A stretch of 45,109 nucleotides of DNA from Rhodoferax sp. (GCF_028715765.1 NZ_JAQURE010000024.1:1-45109); one strand, 5' to 3'. Positions 1 through 9,085 are shown, counted from the stretch's first letter. The notes: a model not told the origin generated them from the sequence alone. Made by a program: numbers and translations.

Positions 1-42
1 CTCACCTCCAGACTGTTGGATAACCGTATGATTTCAAACGGA

Positions 43-67
43 ATTTCTAATGGTATCCATTAGAAAT
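43..67. promoter_or_regulatory. Perfect 11-bp inverted repeat upstream of the first gene
   Basis: ATTTCTAATGG (43-53) and CCATTAGAAAT (57-67) are exact reverse complements separated by 3 bases. No T-run follows, so it does not look like an intrinsic terminator. It lies about 80 bp before the first start codon and may be an operator or an mRNA hairpin for that gene. The role is inferred only from position. Confidence 0.5.
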
Positions 68-149
68 CTGCACTGGGAGGTTTGCACCACTTTTCTTTTG
101 AAAATCCTAATGGACTATCTGGGTTCACACTATTTCAAGGACTTTTCAC

Positions 150-386
150 ATGAACAAACTTCTCGCTGCCCTGATCGCTGGTCTTTTCGCTGCTGGTGCT
201 TTTGCTGCCGGCCCTGCTGCTGCAGTTGCACCCGCAGCTGTTGCTCCAGCAGCTGTTGCCCCTGTGGCTGCCGCGCCTGCTGCTGAAGCAACCGCACCTG
301 CTGCCACCAAAGCAGCACCTGCCAAGAAGGCAAAAAAAGCCAAAAAGGCCAAAAAAGCTGCAGCTAAAGCATCTGCTGCTCAGTAA
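150..386 (+). CDS. Small secreted Ala/Pro/Lys-rich protein
   Basis: 78 residues in three parts. Residues 1-20 are a signal peptide (MNKLLAALIAGLFAAGAFAA). Residues 21-55 are a low-complexity Ala/Pro/Val stretch with repeated VAPAA units. Residues 56-75 are a Lys/Ala tail of KKAKKAKK type resembling histone H1-like proteins. AAGGA at about 139-143 is a fitting ribosome binding site. A strong terminator follows, so it is probably monocistronic. I know similar short polycationic exported peptides from Comamonadaceae but none with an established role; binding to envelope polyanions is speculation. It has no enzymatic motif and no cysteine. Confidence 0.75.
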   Translation: MNKLLAALIAGLFAAGAFAAGPAAAVAPAAVAPAAVAPVAAAPAAEATAPAATKAAPAKKAKKAKKAKKAAAKASAAQ

Positions 387-410
387 TCAAGCCTTCGGTT
401 TGAAACAAAA

Positions 411-436
411 AAGTCCGCTCCGGCGGGCTTTTTTTT
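411..436 (+). terminator. Intrinsic terminator
   Basis: AAGTCCGC (411-418) pairs with GCGGGCTT (423-430), with one G-T pair and loop TCCG, and is followed by a run of T to 436. It ends the transcript of the small secreted protein. Confidence 0.85.
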
Positions 437-460
437 ACCTGTTTGCCGCAAAATCAATCC

Positions 461-913
461 ATGAACTTCTACAAATTTGCCCAACTTTTCGCCCTGTTGG
501 CCACTGCCTCATGGGGTTACGCGCAAGACAACCCACAAATGAACTTGCCGCGCACCCCCATCACGGCGGGCATGTATTTGATTGACGCCCAGGTGGCCGC
601 CACGCCCGAGCAGCGCTCAACCGGGCTGATGTTCCGCGCCAGCATGCCGCAAGCTGAAGGCATGCTGTTTGTGTTTGACTTTCCAAGCGAGCAATGTTTC
701 TGGATGAAAAACACCCGTTTGCCGCTGACCGCCGCTTTTGTGGCCGATGACGGCACCATCGTCAACTTGGCTGACATGAAACCGCAAACCACCGACTCGC
801 ATTGCTCCGAAAAACCGGTGCGGTTTGTGCTGGAAATGAACCAGGGCTGGTTCCAAAAGAAAGGCATCAAACCGGGCTTCAAGCTCTCTGGCAAGCCGTT
901 TGGCAGCCAATAA
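461..913 (+). CDS. DUF192 family secreted protein
   Basis: 150 residues from the ATG at 461. A TTG 18 bp upstream is in frame, but only the ATG places the signal peptide (MNFYKFAQLFALLATASWGYAQ) at the N terminus. The mature part has the DUF192 pattern: RSTGLMFR, MLFVFDF, the F.MKNT strand segment (CFWMKNTRLPLTAAFV), then IV.L..M.P and FVLEMNQGWFQKKGIKPG. DUF192 proteins are small periplasmic beta-barrels of unknown biochemical function. It stands alone between two terminators. Family assignment is firm; the function is unknown. Confidence 0.88.
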   Translation: MNFYKFAQLFALLATASWGYAQDNPQMNLPRTPITAGMYLIDAQVAATPEQRSTGLMFRASMPQAEGMLFVFDFPSEQCFWMKNTRLPLTAAFVADDGTIVNLADMKPQTTDSHCSEKPVRFVLEMNQGWFQKKGIKPGFKLSGKPFGSQ

Positions 914-970
914 TGCTACTTAATATATAGCTACTCACGCCCGTATTTATTGCTCTAGAAGCCATTTTTA
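914..970 (+). repeat. Dispersed repeat element, copy 1
   Basis: This is the first of at least eight copies of a 40-60 bp element with the core TAGCTRCTYRCGC, 8-14 variable bases, then GSGCTAGAGSC and an A/T-rich end. It begins at the stop codon of the DUF192 gene. Other copies are at about 2338-2402, 9021-9085, 18739-18790, 20869-20912, 28546-28602, 31400-31454 and 34861-34915. The two halves are imperfect inverted repeats (GCTnCTnGCGC / GCGCTAGAGC). Confidence 0.7.
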
Positions 971-975
971 TATAT

Positions 976-1004
976 AAAAAAAGCCACCGCAAGGTGGCTT
1001 TTTT
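976..1004. terminator. Bidirectional intrinsic terminator
   Basis: AAGCCACC (981-988) and GGTGGCTT (993-1000) form a perfect 8-bp stem with loop GCAA, with A residues before and T residues after. It serves the DUF192 gene on + and sodB on -, which converge here. Confidence 0.85.
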
Positions 1005-1025
1005 GTGGCCGGTGATGGCAGTTGA

Positions 1026-1607
1026 TCAAGCAAAATTGGCTTCGGCAAACTTCCAGTTCACCAGATTGCTCAGATACGTCTCCACATATTTGGGACGCAG
1101 GTTGCGGTAGTCGATGTAATAAGCGTGTTCCCACACGTCCACGGTCAGCAAGGCTTTGTCAGCGGTGGTCAGCGGTGTGCCAGCGGCGCCCATATTGACG
1201 ATGTCCAACGAGCCGTCGGCTTTTTTCACCAGCCAAGTCCAGCCAGAGCCAAAGTTACCCACGGCGCTTTTGACAAAGGCTTCCTTGAAGGCAGCATAGG
1301 AGCCCCATTTGGCGTTGATGGCAGCGGCCAGCGCACCGCTGGGCTCGCCACCACCGTTGGGAGTCAGGCAATTCCAGAAGAAGGTGTGGTTCCAGACTTG
1401 GGCCGCGTTGTTGTAAATGCCACCGCTGGCTTTTTTCACAATCGACTCCAGGTCCATGGCTTCAAACTCAGTGCCTTTTTGCAGGTTATTCAGGTTCACC
1501 ACATAGGCGTTGTGGTGCTTGCCATAGTGGTATTCCAGAGTTTCTTTGGAATAGTGGGGTGCCAGGGCATCCATTGCGAAAGGCAGAGCGGGCAAGGTGT
1601 GTTCCAT
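1026..1607 (-). CDS. sodB: Superoxide dismutase [Fe]
   Basis: 193 residues, normal length for Fe/Mn-SOD. It converts superoxide to hydrogen peroxide and oxygen in the cytoplasm. The N terminus [19 protein letters not shown] is typical. Metal ligands are visible: His in [12 protein letters not shown], His in [14 protein letters not shown], and Asp and His in [14 protein letters not shown]. The motifs [11 protein letters not shown] and FGSGWTWLV favour the iron form. The ATG at 1607 has GAGGA a few bases upstream. It is convergent with the DUF192 gene and 43 bp downstream of xseA. Confidence 0.97.
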   Translation of the reverse strand: MEHTLPALPFAMDALAPHYSKETLEYHYGKHHNAYVVNLNNLQKGTEFEAMDLESIVKKASGGIYNNAAQVWNHTFFWNCLTPNGGGEPSGALAAAINAKWGSYAAFKEAFVKSAVGNFGSGWTWLVKKADGSLDIVNMGAAGTPLTTADKALLTVDVWEHAYYIDYRNLRPKYVETYLSNLVNWKFAEANFA

Positions 1608-1650
1608 GTAATCCTCGTTTGGGTGGTGAAAAAAATCATTGTAAAAACAT

Positions 1651-2982
1651 TCAAGATGCCGGGTCAGACACCGTCAAATCAACCGTGCCATCGACAAGGG
1701 TTGCCCGCAGCACCTGGCCCGCATGGGTTTGCTGCACCGAGCCAATGGCTTGCCCCTGTGCATCTTGCAGCCAGGCGTAGCCGCGCTCCAGCACCAGGTG
1801 CGGGTCCAGCAAGCCCAGCCGCATGGCCGCTTGTGCCAAGCGCTGTTGCTGACTTTGCACGCCCCGCTGCAGCGCCGGCAGCAGCCGCGCGGCCACATGA
1901 TCCAGGTGCTGATGCCGCACCGCCATGGTTTGGCGCAAGCCAGACTGCATGTGATGTGCTGTTTGCGCCAGCCGCAGCTGCTGCAGCGCCAAGCGGTTAG
2001 ACGGCCGCCCCAGCCGCTGGGCGGCGTGGTCTAAGCGCTGGTCGTGCCGGTCAAGCACGCGTTGCAGTGCATCCATCAGACGCTGCTGCTGGTGCGCCAG
2101 GGCATTGAGCCAGGCCTCCTGCGGCTGCGCCACCAGTTCAGCGGCTGCGGTGGGCGTGGGGGCGCGCACATCGGCCACAAAGTCGGCAATGGTGAAATCA
2201 GTCTCGTGACCCACCCCGCAGACCACTGGCACCGGGCTTTGCCGCAGCGCCTGCGCCAAGGCTTCGTCATTGAACGCCCACAGGTCTTCGATGGCTCCGC
2301 CGCCGCGCACCAGCAAAATCACATCCACCACAGGGGTTTTATTTTTAGATGCCAAATCAGGCTCTAGCCCTTTCTGTGATTGCGTGAGCAGATACAGTTT
2401 TGAGAGCGCACTGATCAGCTCTGCTGGCGCGCTGGCACCTTGCACCGACGCAGGAGCCAAGATCACCGGGATGTGCGGCACGCGCCGCTGCAAAGTGGTC
2501 ACCACATCATGCAGCGCCGCCGCCCCAAGCGAGGTAACCAAGCCAATGGCGCGCGGCATGGCCGGCAGCGGCCGCTTGCGTGCGGCGTCAAACCAGCCCA
2601 ATGCCTCTAGCTTGGCTTTGAGTTGCAAAAACTGCTCAAACAGATTGCCAAGGCCGGCGCGGCTCATGCGCTCCACAATCAACTGAAGGTCGCCGCGCGG
2701 CTCATACACCCCCAACCGGCCAGAGACCTCAACCAACTCGCCGTCGCGGGGCGAAAAATCCAACCCGGTTGCAGCACGCTTGAACATGGCGCAACGCAAC
2801 TGCCCGTTGGCATCTTTCAAGGCAAAGTAGCAGTGGCCGCTGGCCGCGCGTGAAAACCCAGTCAATTCACCTTGCACCTGCACCGGGTTAAAGCGTGCTT
2901 GCAGCGCGTCTGCAATGGCACGGCACAAAGCGCCCACTTGCCAAACCCGCGCCTTGGGTTCAGGTATTGAAGCATCAAACAT
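1651..2982 (-). CDS. xseA: Exodeoxyribonuclease VII large subunit
   Basis: 443 residues. With XseB it degrades single-stranded DNA in both directions. The N-terminal OB-fold (residues 10-100: [30 protein letters not shown]) is followed by the catalytic domain with [26 protein letters not shown] and [22 protein letters not shown], then a long coiled-coil region and a short C-terminal domain ([10 protein letters not shown]). I chose the ATG at 2982 over a TTG two codons upstream. Between the conserved blocks ending [11 protein letters not shown] and starting VDVILLV is an extra segment encoded by a dispersed repeat copy (2338-2402), which lengthens a loop without breaking the frame. xseB is not in this window. 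Confidence 0.95.
   Translation of the reverse strand: MFDASIPEPKARVWQVGALCRAIADALQARFNPVQVQGELTGFSRAASGHCYFALKDANGQLRCAMFKRAATGLDFSPRDGELVEVSGRLGVYEPRGDLQLIVERMSRAGLGNLFEQFLQLKAKLEALGWFDAARKRPLPAMPRAIGLVTSLGAAALHDVVTTLQRRVPHIPVILAPASVQGASAPAELISALSKLYLLTQSQKGLEPDLASKNKTPVVDVILLVRGGGAIEDLWAFNDEALAQALRQSPVPVVCGVGHETDFTIADFVADVRAPTPTAAAELVAQPQEAWLNALAHQQQRLMDALQRVLDRHDQRLDHAAQRLGRPSNRLALQQLRLAQTAHHMQSGLRQTMAVRHQHLDHVAARLLPALQRGVQSQQQRLAQAAMRLGLLDPHLVLERGYAWLQDAQGQAIGSVQQTHAGQVLRATLVDGTVDLTVSDPAS
2338..2402 (-). repeat. Dispersed repeat element inside xseA
   Basis: On the minus strand it reads ATCTGCTCACGCAATCACAG then AAAGGGCTAGAGCCTGATTT, matching the element core. It encodes in frame the xseA segment around [18 protein letters not shown], which family members generally lack. 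Confidence 0.65.
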
Positions 2983-3317
2983 GCGCAAACCCTTGTTTCA
3001 CTGGGCTTGGCGTGCTCACTAATCCACAATTTCCAGGCACCGCAATAACCCCAAAATGGGTAGCGTTAAATCGCGAGTTTTCGATATAAGTTATTGATTT
3101 CATTAGTTATTTTAATTGCTTAAATTGTCATCAACCCACCACAACCCGCATTAAACCGTGCTTTGCGACGGTAGCCACGGGGGTTTTCCACAAAGTTATC
3201 CACAGAAAATGTGGACACTGTGCGGCGCCTTTGTCAGCAGCATGAAGTCCCACGGTCAACCACCCACGCTGCGCCATAATTGCAGAGCTCATTCTTCTTA
3301 CCGCGTGGAGTCTTCAT
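2983..3317. other. Intergenic region with AT-rich block and DnaA boxes
   Basis: This divergent region separates xseA from exbB. It contains an A/T-rich block (about 3075-3130) followed by the DnaA-box cluster listed separately. It should hold promoters for both genes, but I could not assign clear -35/-10 boxes. No small gene is convincing here. Confidence 0.5.
3184..3216. promoter_or_regulatory. DnaA-box cluster
   Basis: TTATCCACA at 3196-3204 is a perfect consensus DnaA box. TTTTCCACA (3184-3192) is a one-mismatch box just upstream, and a weaker inverted match (read on minus as GTGTCCACA) lies at about 3210-3218. The spacing resembles replication-origin or DnaA-regulated promoter clusters. 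No dnaA, dnaN or rnpA gene is near, so regulation or DnaA titration is more likely than an origin. Confidence 0.5.
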
Positions 3318-3944
3318 TTGTTTTCCATCATACAAGCCGCTGGCTGGCCGATTTGGCCTTTGGTAGCCTGCTCCATACTGGCGCTGGCCTTGGTCATTGA
3401 ACGCTTTTTGAGCCTGAAAACCGCCAAAATTGCCCCGCCCAAACTGCTTGAGGAAGTGATTGCCGTGACCCGGCAAAACGTGCCCGGCCCTGATGTGATC
3501 AACCAGCTTGAGCAAAATTCGGCGTTGGGCGAGGTGCTGGCCAGCGGGCTGCGGGCACTCAACACGCACCCGGGGTGCAGCCAAGAAGAGTTGCACGCCA
3601 GCATGGAAGCCACGGGCAGGCGCGTGGCGCACCGGCTGGAGCGTTATCTGAATGCGCTGGCCACCATTGCCTCGGCCGCGCCGCTGATGGGGCTGTTTGG
3701 TACGGTGGTGGGCATGATCGAGATTTTTGGCTCGCAACCTGCGGGCAGTGCCACCGGCGGCAACCCGGCGCAACTGGCTCATGGCATCTCGGTGGCGCTC
3801 TACAACACCGCGTTTGGTTTGATTGTGGCCATCCCTTCGCTGATTTTTTGGCGCTACTTTCGCGGCCGGGTCGATGAATTTTTGCTCACCCTGGAGCTCT
3901 CGGCCGAGCAGCTGGCACGCCACCTGAACCACCTGCGCAAATGA
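3318..3944 (+). CDS. exbB: ExbB/TolQ/MotA family proton-channel protein
   Basis: 208 residues with three membrane helices (about residues 10-30, 110-135, 155-178), the ExbB/TolQ layout. With ExbD it forms the inner-membrane motor that uses proton flow to energise TonB-dependent outer-membrane uptake. Conserved parts are the helix-2 region LATIASAAPLMGLFGTVVGMIEIF and the helix-3 region GISVALYNTAFGLIVAIPSLIFW. The start is a TTG at 3318: no in-frame ATG lies nearby and GGAG sits 7 bases upstream. exbD follows after 66 bp. No tonB gene is visible. Confidence 0.92.
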   Translation: MFSIIQAAGWPIWPLVACSILALALVIERFLSLKTAKIAPPKLLEEVIAVTRQNVPGPDVINQLEQNSALGEVLASGLRALNTHPGCSQEELHASMEATGRRVAHRLERYLNALATIASAAPLMGLFGTVVGMIEIFGSQPAGSATGGNPAQLAHGISVALYNTAFGLIVAIPSLIFWRYFRGRVDEFLLTLELSAEQLARHLNHLRK

Positions 3945-4010
3945 GGTCTTGCCCAGGCTTGGCACGGCAGCACGTGCGCTGCGTCTTAAGGGATTTGCTG
4001 TGAGGAATTT

Positions 4011-4433
4011 ATGAACTTTCGACCGCGCCAAAAAGAAGAGCCTGAGATCAACCTGATCCCGTTCATTGATGTGCTGCTGGTGATTTTGATTTTTTTGATG
4101 CTCTCCACCACCTACAGCAAGTTCACGGAAATGCAAATCAAATTGCCCGTGGCCGATGTCGATGCCCAGCGCGATTACCCCAAAGAGGTGCTGGTGTCGG
4201 TCAGCGCCGAGGGCAGCTACAGCGTCAACAAGCAAGCTGTGACTGGGCGCAGCGTGGCCGAGCTGGCGCAAGCCCTGGCCGAAGCCGCCAAAGCCGGCAA
4301 AGAGTCGGTGGTCATCATCAACGCCGACGCCGCAGCCAAACACCAGGCGGTCATCACCGTGATGGAATCTGCCCGCCGCGCTGGACTGACGCAAATCACC
4401 TTCGCCACCCAATCCACCTCCAACGGGTCTTAA
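4011..4433 (+). CDS. exbD: ExbD/TolR family biopolymer transport protein
   Basis: 140 residues. A short cytoplasmic N terminus ([27 protein letters not shown]) carries the conserved membrane Asp (FIDVLLVLL-type motif) thought to carry protons. The periplasmic domain ends with ALxxAxxAG and [27 protein letters not shown], typical of ExbD. It pairs with ExbB upstream. GAGGAA lies 8 bases before the ATG. lpxK starts 8 bp after the stop, suggesting one transcript exbB-exbD-lpxK-Trm112-kdsB. Confidence 0.94.
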   Translation: MNFRPRQKEEPEINLIPFIDVLLVILIFLMLSTTYSKFTEMQIKLPVADVDAQRDYPKEVLVSVSAEGSYSVNKQAVTGRSVAELAQALAEAAKAGKESVVIINADAAAKHQAVITVMESARRAGLTQITFATQSTSNGS

Positions 4434-4441
4434 CTAGTTCA

Positions 4442-5527
4442 ATGCGTTGGCAAACCACCCTGCAGCTGGCCTGGACGCGGCGCGGTCTGCTGGCTTGCGG
4501 TTTGTGGCCACTGTCGCTGCTGTATGGCGCTTTGGTAGGGCTGCGCACGGCGTTGTACCGGCTTCATGCGATCGCCACCCAGCGCGTGCCGGTACCGCTG
4601 GTGGTGGTGGGCAATGTGGTGACCGGTGGCGTGGGCAAAACCCCGGTGGTGATGGCCTTGGTGCAACACTGGCAAGCGCAGGGGCTGCAAGTGGGCGTGA
4701 TCTCACGTGGGTACGGGCGCCGCACCCAGGGCTGCTTTGAGGTGACTGCGCACACCCTTGCCACCGACGTGGGCGACGAGCCCAGCCTGATTCAGCGCCG
4801 CACACAGGCCCCAGTGTTTGTGGCCGAGCGTCGCATCGACGCTGCCCGCGCCCTGCTGGCCGCTTACCCAAGTACCCAGCTCATCGTCAGCGACGACGGC
4901 TTGCAACACCTGGCGCTGCACCGTGACCTCAACCTTGGCGTGTTTGATGACCGTGGCGTGGGCAATGGCTGGCTGCTGCCAGCAGGCCCGTTGCGCGAAC
5001 CCTGGCCACGCCCGCTGGACGCGGTGCTGCACACTGGCCAACACCCGGCCTTTGCGGGGTTCCAGGTTCAGCGCACACTGGCGCAGTGGGCCGTGCGCGC
5101 GGATGGCAGCTGTGTGGCCTTGGCGGATTTGGCGGCTCACGCTACCCAAGTCACGACGCCAAACACATCAGTAGAAGCCCAAGCACCGCTGCTGGCACTG
5201 GCAGGCATTGCCCAGCCCGAGGCTTTTTTTGCCATGTTGCGCACCCAAGGGGTGATCCCAGCACGCACCCTGGCACTGTCAGACCATGCTGATTTTGAGA
5301 GTGCCTTGCGCAATGAATACAAGGGCTACAGCCTGATTTGTACTGAAAAAGATGCCGTCAAATTGTGGCACTTGCGCCCCGATGCACTGGCCGTGCCGCT
5401 GCACTGCACACTTCCCACCCCCTTGACCCAGCTGCTCGACGCCCGCCTGGCCACGCTGCTGACCAAAACGCCACTTGCCTTCGGGCAGCCCTCACCCCTG
5501 TCCTCTCCCAAAGGGAGAGGGAGTTAA
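4442..5527 (+). CDS. lpxK: Tetraacyldisaccharide 4'-kinase
   Basis: 361 residues. It phosphorylates the 4' position of the lipid A disaccharide on the cytoplasmic side of the inner membrane. It has an N-terminal membrane-anchoring hydrophobic segment (residues 18-45), the P-loop [19 protein letters not shown] (about 55-73), SRGYGRR, and [20 protein letters not shown]; the conserved [14 protein letters not shown] lies near residue 155. The last dozen codons ([12 protein letters not shown]) are supplied by a GGGAGAGG palindromic repeat that also provides the region of the stop codon, so the natural C terminus has probably been replaced. The following genes kdsB and Trm112 fit an LPS cluster. 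Confidence 0.95.
   Translation: MRWQTTLQLAWTRRGLLACGLWPLSLLYGALVGLRTALYRLHAIATQRVPVPLVVVGNVVTGGVGKTPVVMALVQHWQAQGLQVGVISRGYGRRTQGCFEVTAHTLATDVGDEPSLIQRRTQAPVFVAERRIDAARALLAAYPSTQLIVSDDGLQHLALHRDLNLGVFDDRGVGNGWLLPAGPLREPWPRPLDAVLHTGQHPAFAGFQVQRTLAQWAVRADGSCVALADLAAHATQVTTPNTSVEAQAPLLALAGIAQPEAFFAMLRTQGVIPARTLALSDHADFESALRNEYKGYSLICTEKDAVKLWHLRPDALAVPLHCTLPTPLTQLLDARLATLLTKTPLAFGQPSPLSSPKGRGS
5502..5520. repeat. CCTCTCCC/GGGAGAGG palindromic repeat at the lpxK 3' end
   Basis: CCTCTCCC (5502-5509) and GGGAGAGG (5513-5520) form a perfect 8-bp stem with loop AAA, inside the last codons of lpxK. The same core and a related 3' flank (CACATCAGTRTGAAT) recur at 28281-28333. Palindromes of this type are common intergenic repeats in Proteobacteria. 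Confidence 0.75.
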
Positions 5528-5582
5528 CCCCGCAGCATCACATCAGTATGAATTTCAAGGTGGCGCAGGCTATCATTCATAC

Positions 5583-5765
5583 ATGGACACACGACTACTT
5601 GAACTGCTGGTTTGCCCCGTCACCAAAGGGCCGCTTGAATATGACCGTGAAAAAAATGAACTCATTTCACGCAGCGCCCGCCTGGCCTACCCAGTGCACG
5701 ACGGCATTCCCGTGCTGCTGGAAAACGAAGCCCGCCCAATGACCGACGAAGAGCTGGGGCTCTGA
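5583..5765 (+). CDS. Trm112 family protein
   Basis: 60 residues from the ATG at 5583, normal for this family of small basic proteins between lpxK and kdsB in Proteobacteria. Motifs: [17 protein letters not shown] near the start, then [24 protein letters not shown]. The zinc-ribbon Cys pattern of Trm112 is largely lost (a single CP remains), as usual for the bacterial branch. Eukaryotic Trm112 activates methyltransferases; the bacterial role is not settled. It sits 17 bp before kdsB. Confidence 0.9.
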   Translation: MDTRLLELLVCPVTKGPLEYDREKNELISRSARLAYPVHDGIPVLLENEARPMTDEELGL

Positions 5766-5782
5766 CACCGCTGGCGCAGGCA

Positions 5783-6541
5783 ATGCACTTCACCGTTTTG
5801 ATTCCAGCGCGGCTGGCCTCGACCCGGCTGCCCAACAAACCCCTGGCCGACATTGCCGGTGTGCCGATGGTGGTGCGGGTGGCACAGCGGGTGGCGCACC
5901 TGGGTGCAGACCAGGTGGTGGTGGCCGCTGACGACGCCTGCATTGTGCAAGCCTGCCAAGCGCACGGTGTGCAAGCGCTGTTGACGCGCACCGACCATGC
6001 CAGTGGCAGCGACCGCCTGGCCGAGGCCTGCCAGCTGCTGGCCTTGCCCGACGATGCCATGGTGGTCAATGTGCAGGGCGACGAGCCGCTGATTGACCCC
6101 CTACTGGTGCGCGCCGTGGCCGAGCTCCTAAATGCCTCGCCCGGCGTCAGCATCAGCACAGCGGCACACGCCATTGACAACGTGGCCGACTTTCACAACC
6201 CCAATGTGGTCAAAGTGGTGTGCAATGCAGCAGGTTTGGCACACTACTTCAGCCGTGCGCCGATGCCGTTCCCCAGAGACACACCTGCCCAACTGCCCCA
6301 CCCTGCGCCGCTGCGGCACATTGGCATTTATGGCTACCGGGTTGGGTTTTTGCGCCAATTCCCCAACCTGGCACAAGCGCCCACTGAGCTGACAGAGTGC
6401 TTGGAACAGCTTCGCGCGCTGTGGCATGGCCATCAAATTGCGGTGCACATCAGCCCACACGCCCCGCCAGCGGGGGTTGACACCCCCGAAGACTTGGCGC
6501 GGGTGCGGCACGCATTTTCTGAAGCGCCTGCGCAGGTGTAA
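5783..6541 (+). CDS. kdsB: 3-deoxy-manno-octulosonate cytidylyltransferase
   Basis: 252 residues. It activates Kdo with CTP to CMP-Kdo for LPS inner-core assembly in the cytoplasm. The N-terminal nucleotide-binding motif is [20 protein letters not shown]. Further conserved segments are [39 protein letters not shown] and the Kdo-binding [12 protein letters not shown]. The C terminus has the usual [12 protein letters not shown]. It is the last gene of the LPS-linked run. Confidence 0.97.
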   Translation: MHFTVLIPARLASTRLPNKPLADIAGVPMVVRVAQRVAHLGADQVVVAADDACIVQACQAHGVQALLTRTDHASGSDRLAEACQLLALPDDAMVVNVQGDEPLIDPLLVRAVAELLNASPGVSISTAAHAIDNVADFHNPNVVKVVCNAAGLAHYFSRAPMPFPRDTPAQLPHPAPLRHIGIYGYRVGFLRQFPNLAQAPTELTECLEQLRALWHGHQIAVHISPHAPPAGVDTPEDLARVRHAFSEAPAQV

Positions 6542-6550
6542 GCCTTTCAA

Positions 6551-6590
6551 AAGCTCGTGCGTGCTATTCTTAAGCGCTATAAGCTGAGTT
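6551..6590 (+). repeat. Degenerate dispersed repeat element
   Basis: The stretch from AGCTCGTGCG through TTAAGCGCTATAAGCTGAGTT aligns with the dispersed element, but the first half is eroded. It lies in the adk leader. Confidence 0.35.
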
Positions 6591-6624
6591 CAGACGTCAC
6601 TTTGATATTTGGTCAGAGCGATGA

Positions 6625-7323
<699 letters not shown>

Positions 7324-7340
7324 GGTTCACCCGGTTCTGA

Positions 7341-7373
7341 AGCCCGATACCGCAGACGGTTCGGGCTTTTTTT
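7341..7373 (+). terminator. Intrinsic terminator of adk
   Basis: AGCCCGA (7341-7347) pairs with TCGGGCT (7361-7367). An inner ACCG/CGGT stem is separated by one bulged T. A T-run follows to about 7373. Confidence 0.9.
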
Positions 7374-7395
7374 GTTTGATCACACCAACCTCGCC

Positions 7396-7779
7396 ATGTG
7401 GAAACCCATCCTAGCCATTGCCATTGGCGCGGCCTTGGGCGCTTTGCTGCGCTGGCAACTGGGCATCAAACTCAACGCGCTGTTCAGCGCCCTCCCCCCC
7501 GGCACCCTGGTGGCCAACCTGGTGGGCGGCTACCTGATCGGGCTGGCCATGGCATTTTTTGCCCAAACCCCGCAGTTGGCACCTGAATGGCGCTTGCTTG
7601 TGATCACCGGGTTTTGCGGTGGGCTGACCACGTTTTCAACCTTTTCCGCCGAGGTGGTGACGCTGCTGCAAGACAAGCGCCTGCTGCTGGCCATGGCCAG
7701 CATTGCCACCCATGTGGTGGGCTCCTTGGCCATGACGCTGGCCGGCCTGGCCACCTGGCAGCTGATCAAACCCACCTGA
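7396..7779 (+). CDS. crcB: Fluoride channel CrcB/FluC
   Basis: 127 residues and four membrane helices, the normal FluC size; it works as a dual-topology dimer exporting fluoride. Conserved motifs: GALLRW near residue 15, [14 protein letters not shown] (about 35-48) and [16 protein letters not shown] (about 75-90), which includes the Phe/Thr residues lining the pore and the central sodium site. I chose the ATG at 7396 (MWKPIL); an upstream TTG would lie inside the adk terminator. No fluoride riboswitch was recognised upstream. The DUF190 gene 10 bp downstream is a common partner. Confidence 0.95.
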   Translation: MWKPILAIAIGAALGALLRWQLGIKLNALFSALPPGTLVANLVGGYLIGLAMAFFAQTPQLAPEWRLLVITGFCGGLTTFSTFSAEVVTLLQDKRLLLAMASIATHVVGSLAMTLAGLATWQLIKPT

Positions 7780-7789
7780 GGATCACGCC

Positions 7790-8107
7790 ATGAACGGCTT
7801 CCAACTGACTTTTTTCACCCAGCAAGATCGTCTGCACGGCACTACACCCCTGGGGCAATGGCTGCTGTTAGAGGCCAAAAAGCTGGGCTTGCGTGGTGCC
7901 ACACTGACTGCTGCAGGCGAAGGCTTTGGCCATGATGGCAAATTGCACAGCGCTCACTTTTTTGAATTGGCCGACCAACCCATTGAGGTCACGATGGCAC
8001 TCAGCGCTGCCGATGTACAGCGTCTGATGGATCGCCTGCACCAGGAAAATATCAAGGTGTTTTATGTCAAAACGCCCATCGAATTTGGCATGACGGGTGA
8101 CGCCTGA
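7790..8107 (+). CDS. DUF190 family protein
   Basis: 105 residues. The pattern fits DUF190: a ferredoxin-like/PII-like small protein with GQWLLLEAKKLGLRGATLTAAGEGFG and a second half AADVQRLMDRLHQENIKVFYVKTPIEFG. DUF190 genes often lie next to crcB and are thought to be regulatory, PII-like partners; direct evidence for a fluoride role is limited. GAGGAT lies 8 bases before the start. Cotranscription with crcB is likely. Confidence 0.88.
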   Translation: MNGFQLTFFTQQDRLHGTTPLGQWLLLEAKKLGLRGATLTAAGEGFGHDGKLHSAHFFELADQPIEVTMALSAADVQRLMDRLHQENIKVFYVKTPIEFGMTGDA

Positions 8108-8147
8108 ACCCCCACCAGAGTAGCCACACCGCCTGTCCACGACCGGC

Positions 8148-9059
8148 CTATGAACTTGCCTTCGCCCGGCTGGTGAAAACAAAAATACCCGCCAACACCA
8201 GCGCCGTGCCAGCGGCCACCCAGGCGGTGAAAGGCTCGCCCAACACCCACACGCCCATCAGCAAGGTTGACATCGGGCCGATCATGCCGGTTTGCGCCGC
8301 CAGCCCTGCGCCAATGCGCTCAATGGCCATCATCACCATTAACACCGGCGCCGCCGTGCACAGCGTGGCGTTCAGCACCGAGAGCCACACCACCTCGGGC
8401 ACCACCAGCGCGGCACTCCATGGCCGCAGCAGCACAAACTGGCCAATGCACAGCACGCAGGCCACGCTGGTGGCCCACCCCACCAGCCGCAGCGAGCCCA
8501 GCCGCTGCACCATTTCGCCACTGAAACTCAAATACAAGGCATAGCTCACGGCGCTGCCAAACACCAGCAACGCCCCCAGCGCGGCATCGGCACCGGCAAA
8601 GCTGATTTCGTGGCCAAACACCAGCAGCACACCAGCGTAGCTGATGGACATGCCCAGCGCTTGACGGCGGCTGATGTGGCGTTTGTAAAGCACCAGCCCC
8701 AACAGCAGCACCAGCGTGGGGTTGAGGTACAAAATCAACCGCTCCAGCGACGCGCTGATGTAGGCCAGCCCGGCAAAGTCCAGAAAACTGGCCAAGTAGT
8801 AGCCGCTGAACCCCAGCCCCACAATGCCCCAGCCCTGGCGGCGGGTCAGTGGCGGCTTGCCACGGCTGGACCACCAGGCCATCACCGCAAAAATGGGCAG
8901 CGCAAACAGCATGCGCAGCATGATCAGCGTGACCGCGTCCACCCCATGGCGGTAAGCCAGCTTGACGATGATCGCTTTGCCGCTGAAGGCGATGGCGCCA
9001 AAGGTCGCCAGCAGTAACCCAATTACTATATTTTTAGTAGCTAATTGCGCTTTATCCAT
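8148..9059 (-). CDS. DMT superfamily transporter (EamA type)
   Basis: 303 residues and about ten hydrophobic helices in two EamA repeats (residues 10-140 and 155-295). Typical motifs are GAIAFSGKAIIVKLAYRHG, LINxxxRMLFALP and, in the second half, MVMMAIERIGAGLAAQTGMIGPMSTLLMGVWVLGEPF. It is probably an inner-membrane exporter of small metabolites or amino acids; the substrate cannot be told. The start codon and first dozen codons (MDKAQLATKNIVIG) are encoded by a dispersed repeat copy at 9021-9085, so the repeat appears to have supplied the present N terminus. Confidence 0.9.
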   Translation of the reverse strand: MDKAQLATKNIVIGLLLATFGAIAFSGKAIIVKLAYRHGVDAVTLIMLRMLFALPIFAVMAWWSSRGKPPLTRRQGWGIVGLGFSGYYLASFLDFAGLAYISASLERLILYLNPTLVLLLGLVLYKRHISRRQALGMSISYAGVLLVFGHEISFAGADAALGALLVFGSAVSYALYLSFSGEMVQRLGSLRLVGWATSVACVLCIGQFVLLRPWSAALVVPEVVWLSVLNATLCTAAPVLMVMMAIERIGAGLAAQTGMIGPMSTLLMGVWVLGEPFTAWVAAGTALVLAGIFVFTSRAKASS

Positions 9060-9085
9060 AAGCTCTAGAGGCTAATTTCTTATAA
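9021..9085 (+). repeat. Dispersed repeat element over the transporter start codon
   Basis: TAGTAGCTAATTGCGC, then TTATCCATAAGCTCTAGAGG and CTAATTTCTTATA, is a clear copy of the dispersed element. The start codon of the minus-strand transporter (9057-9059) lies in its centre. Confidence 0.7.

Noticed and set aside
3075-3216. Chromosomal replication origin
   Set aside because: There are only two or three DnaA boxes and no dnaA, dnaN, rpmH or parAB genes nearby; reported instead as a DnaA-box cluster.
3234-4412. 392-codon open frame on the minus strand opposite exbB-exbD
   Set aside because: It is a GC-rich shadow of two well-recognised genes, with no family motif and His/Gln/Arg-rich composition typical of antisense frames.
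7324-7395. Fluoride riboswitch ahead of crcB
   Set aside because: The gap is taken up by the adk terminator, and I could not find the conserved fluoride aptamer sequence.
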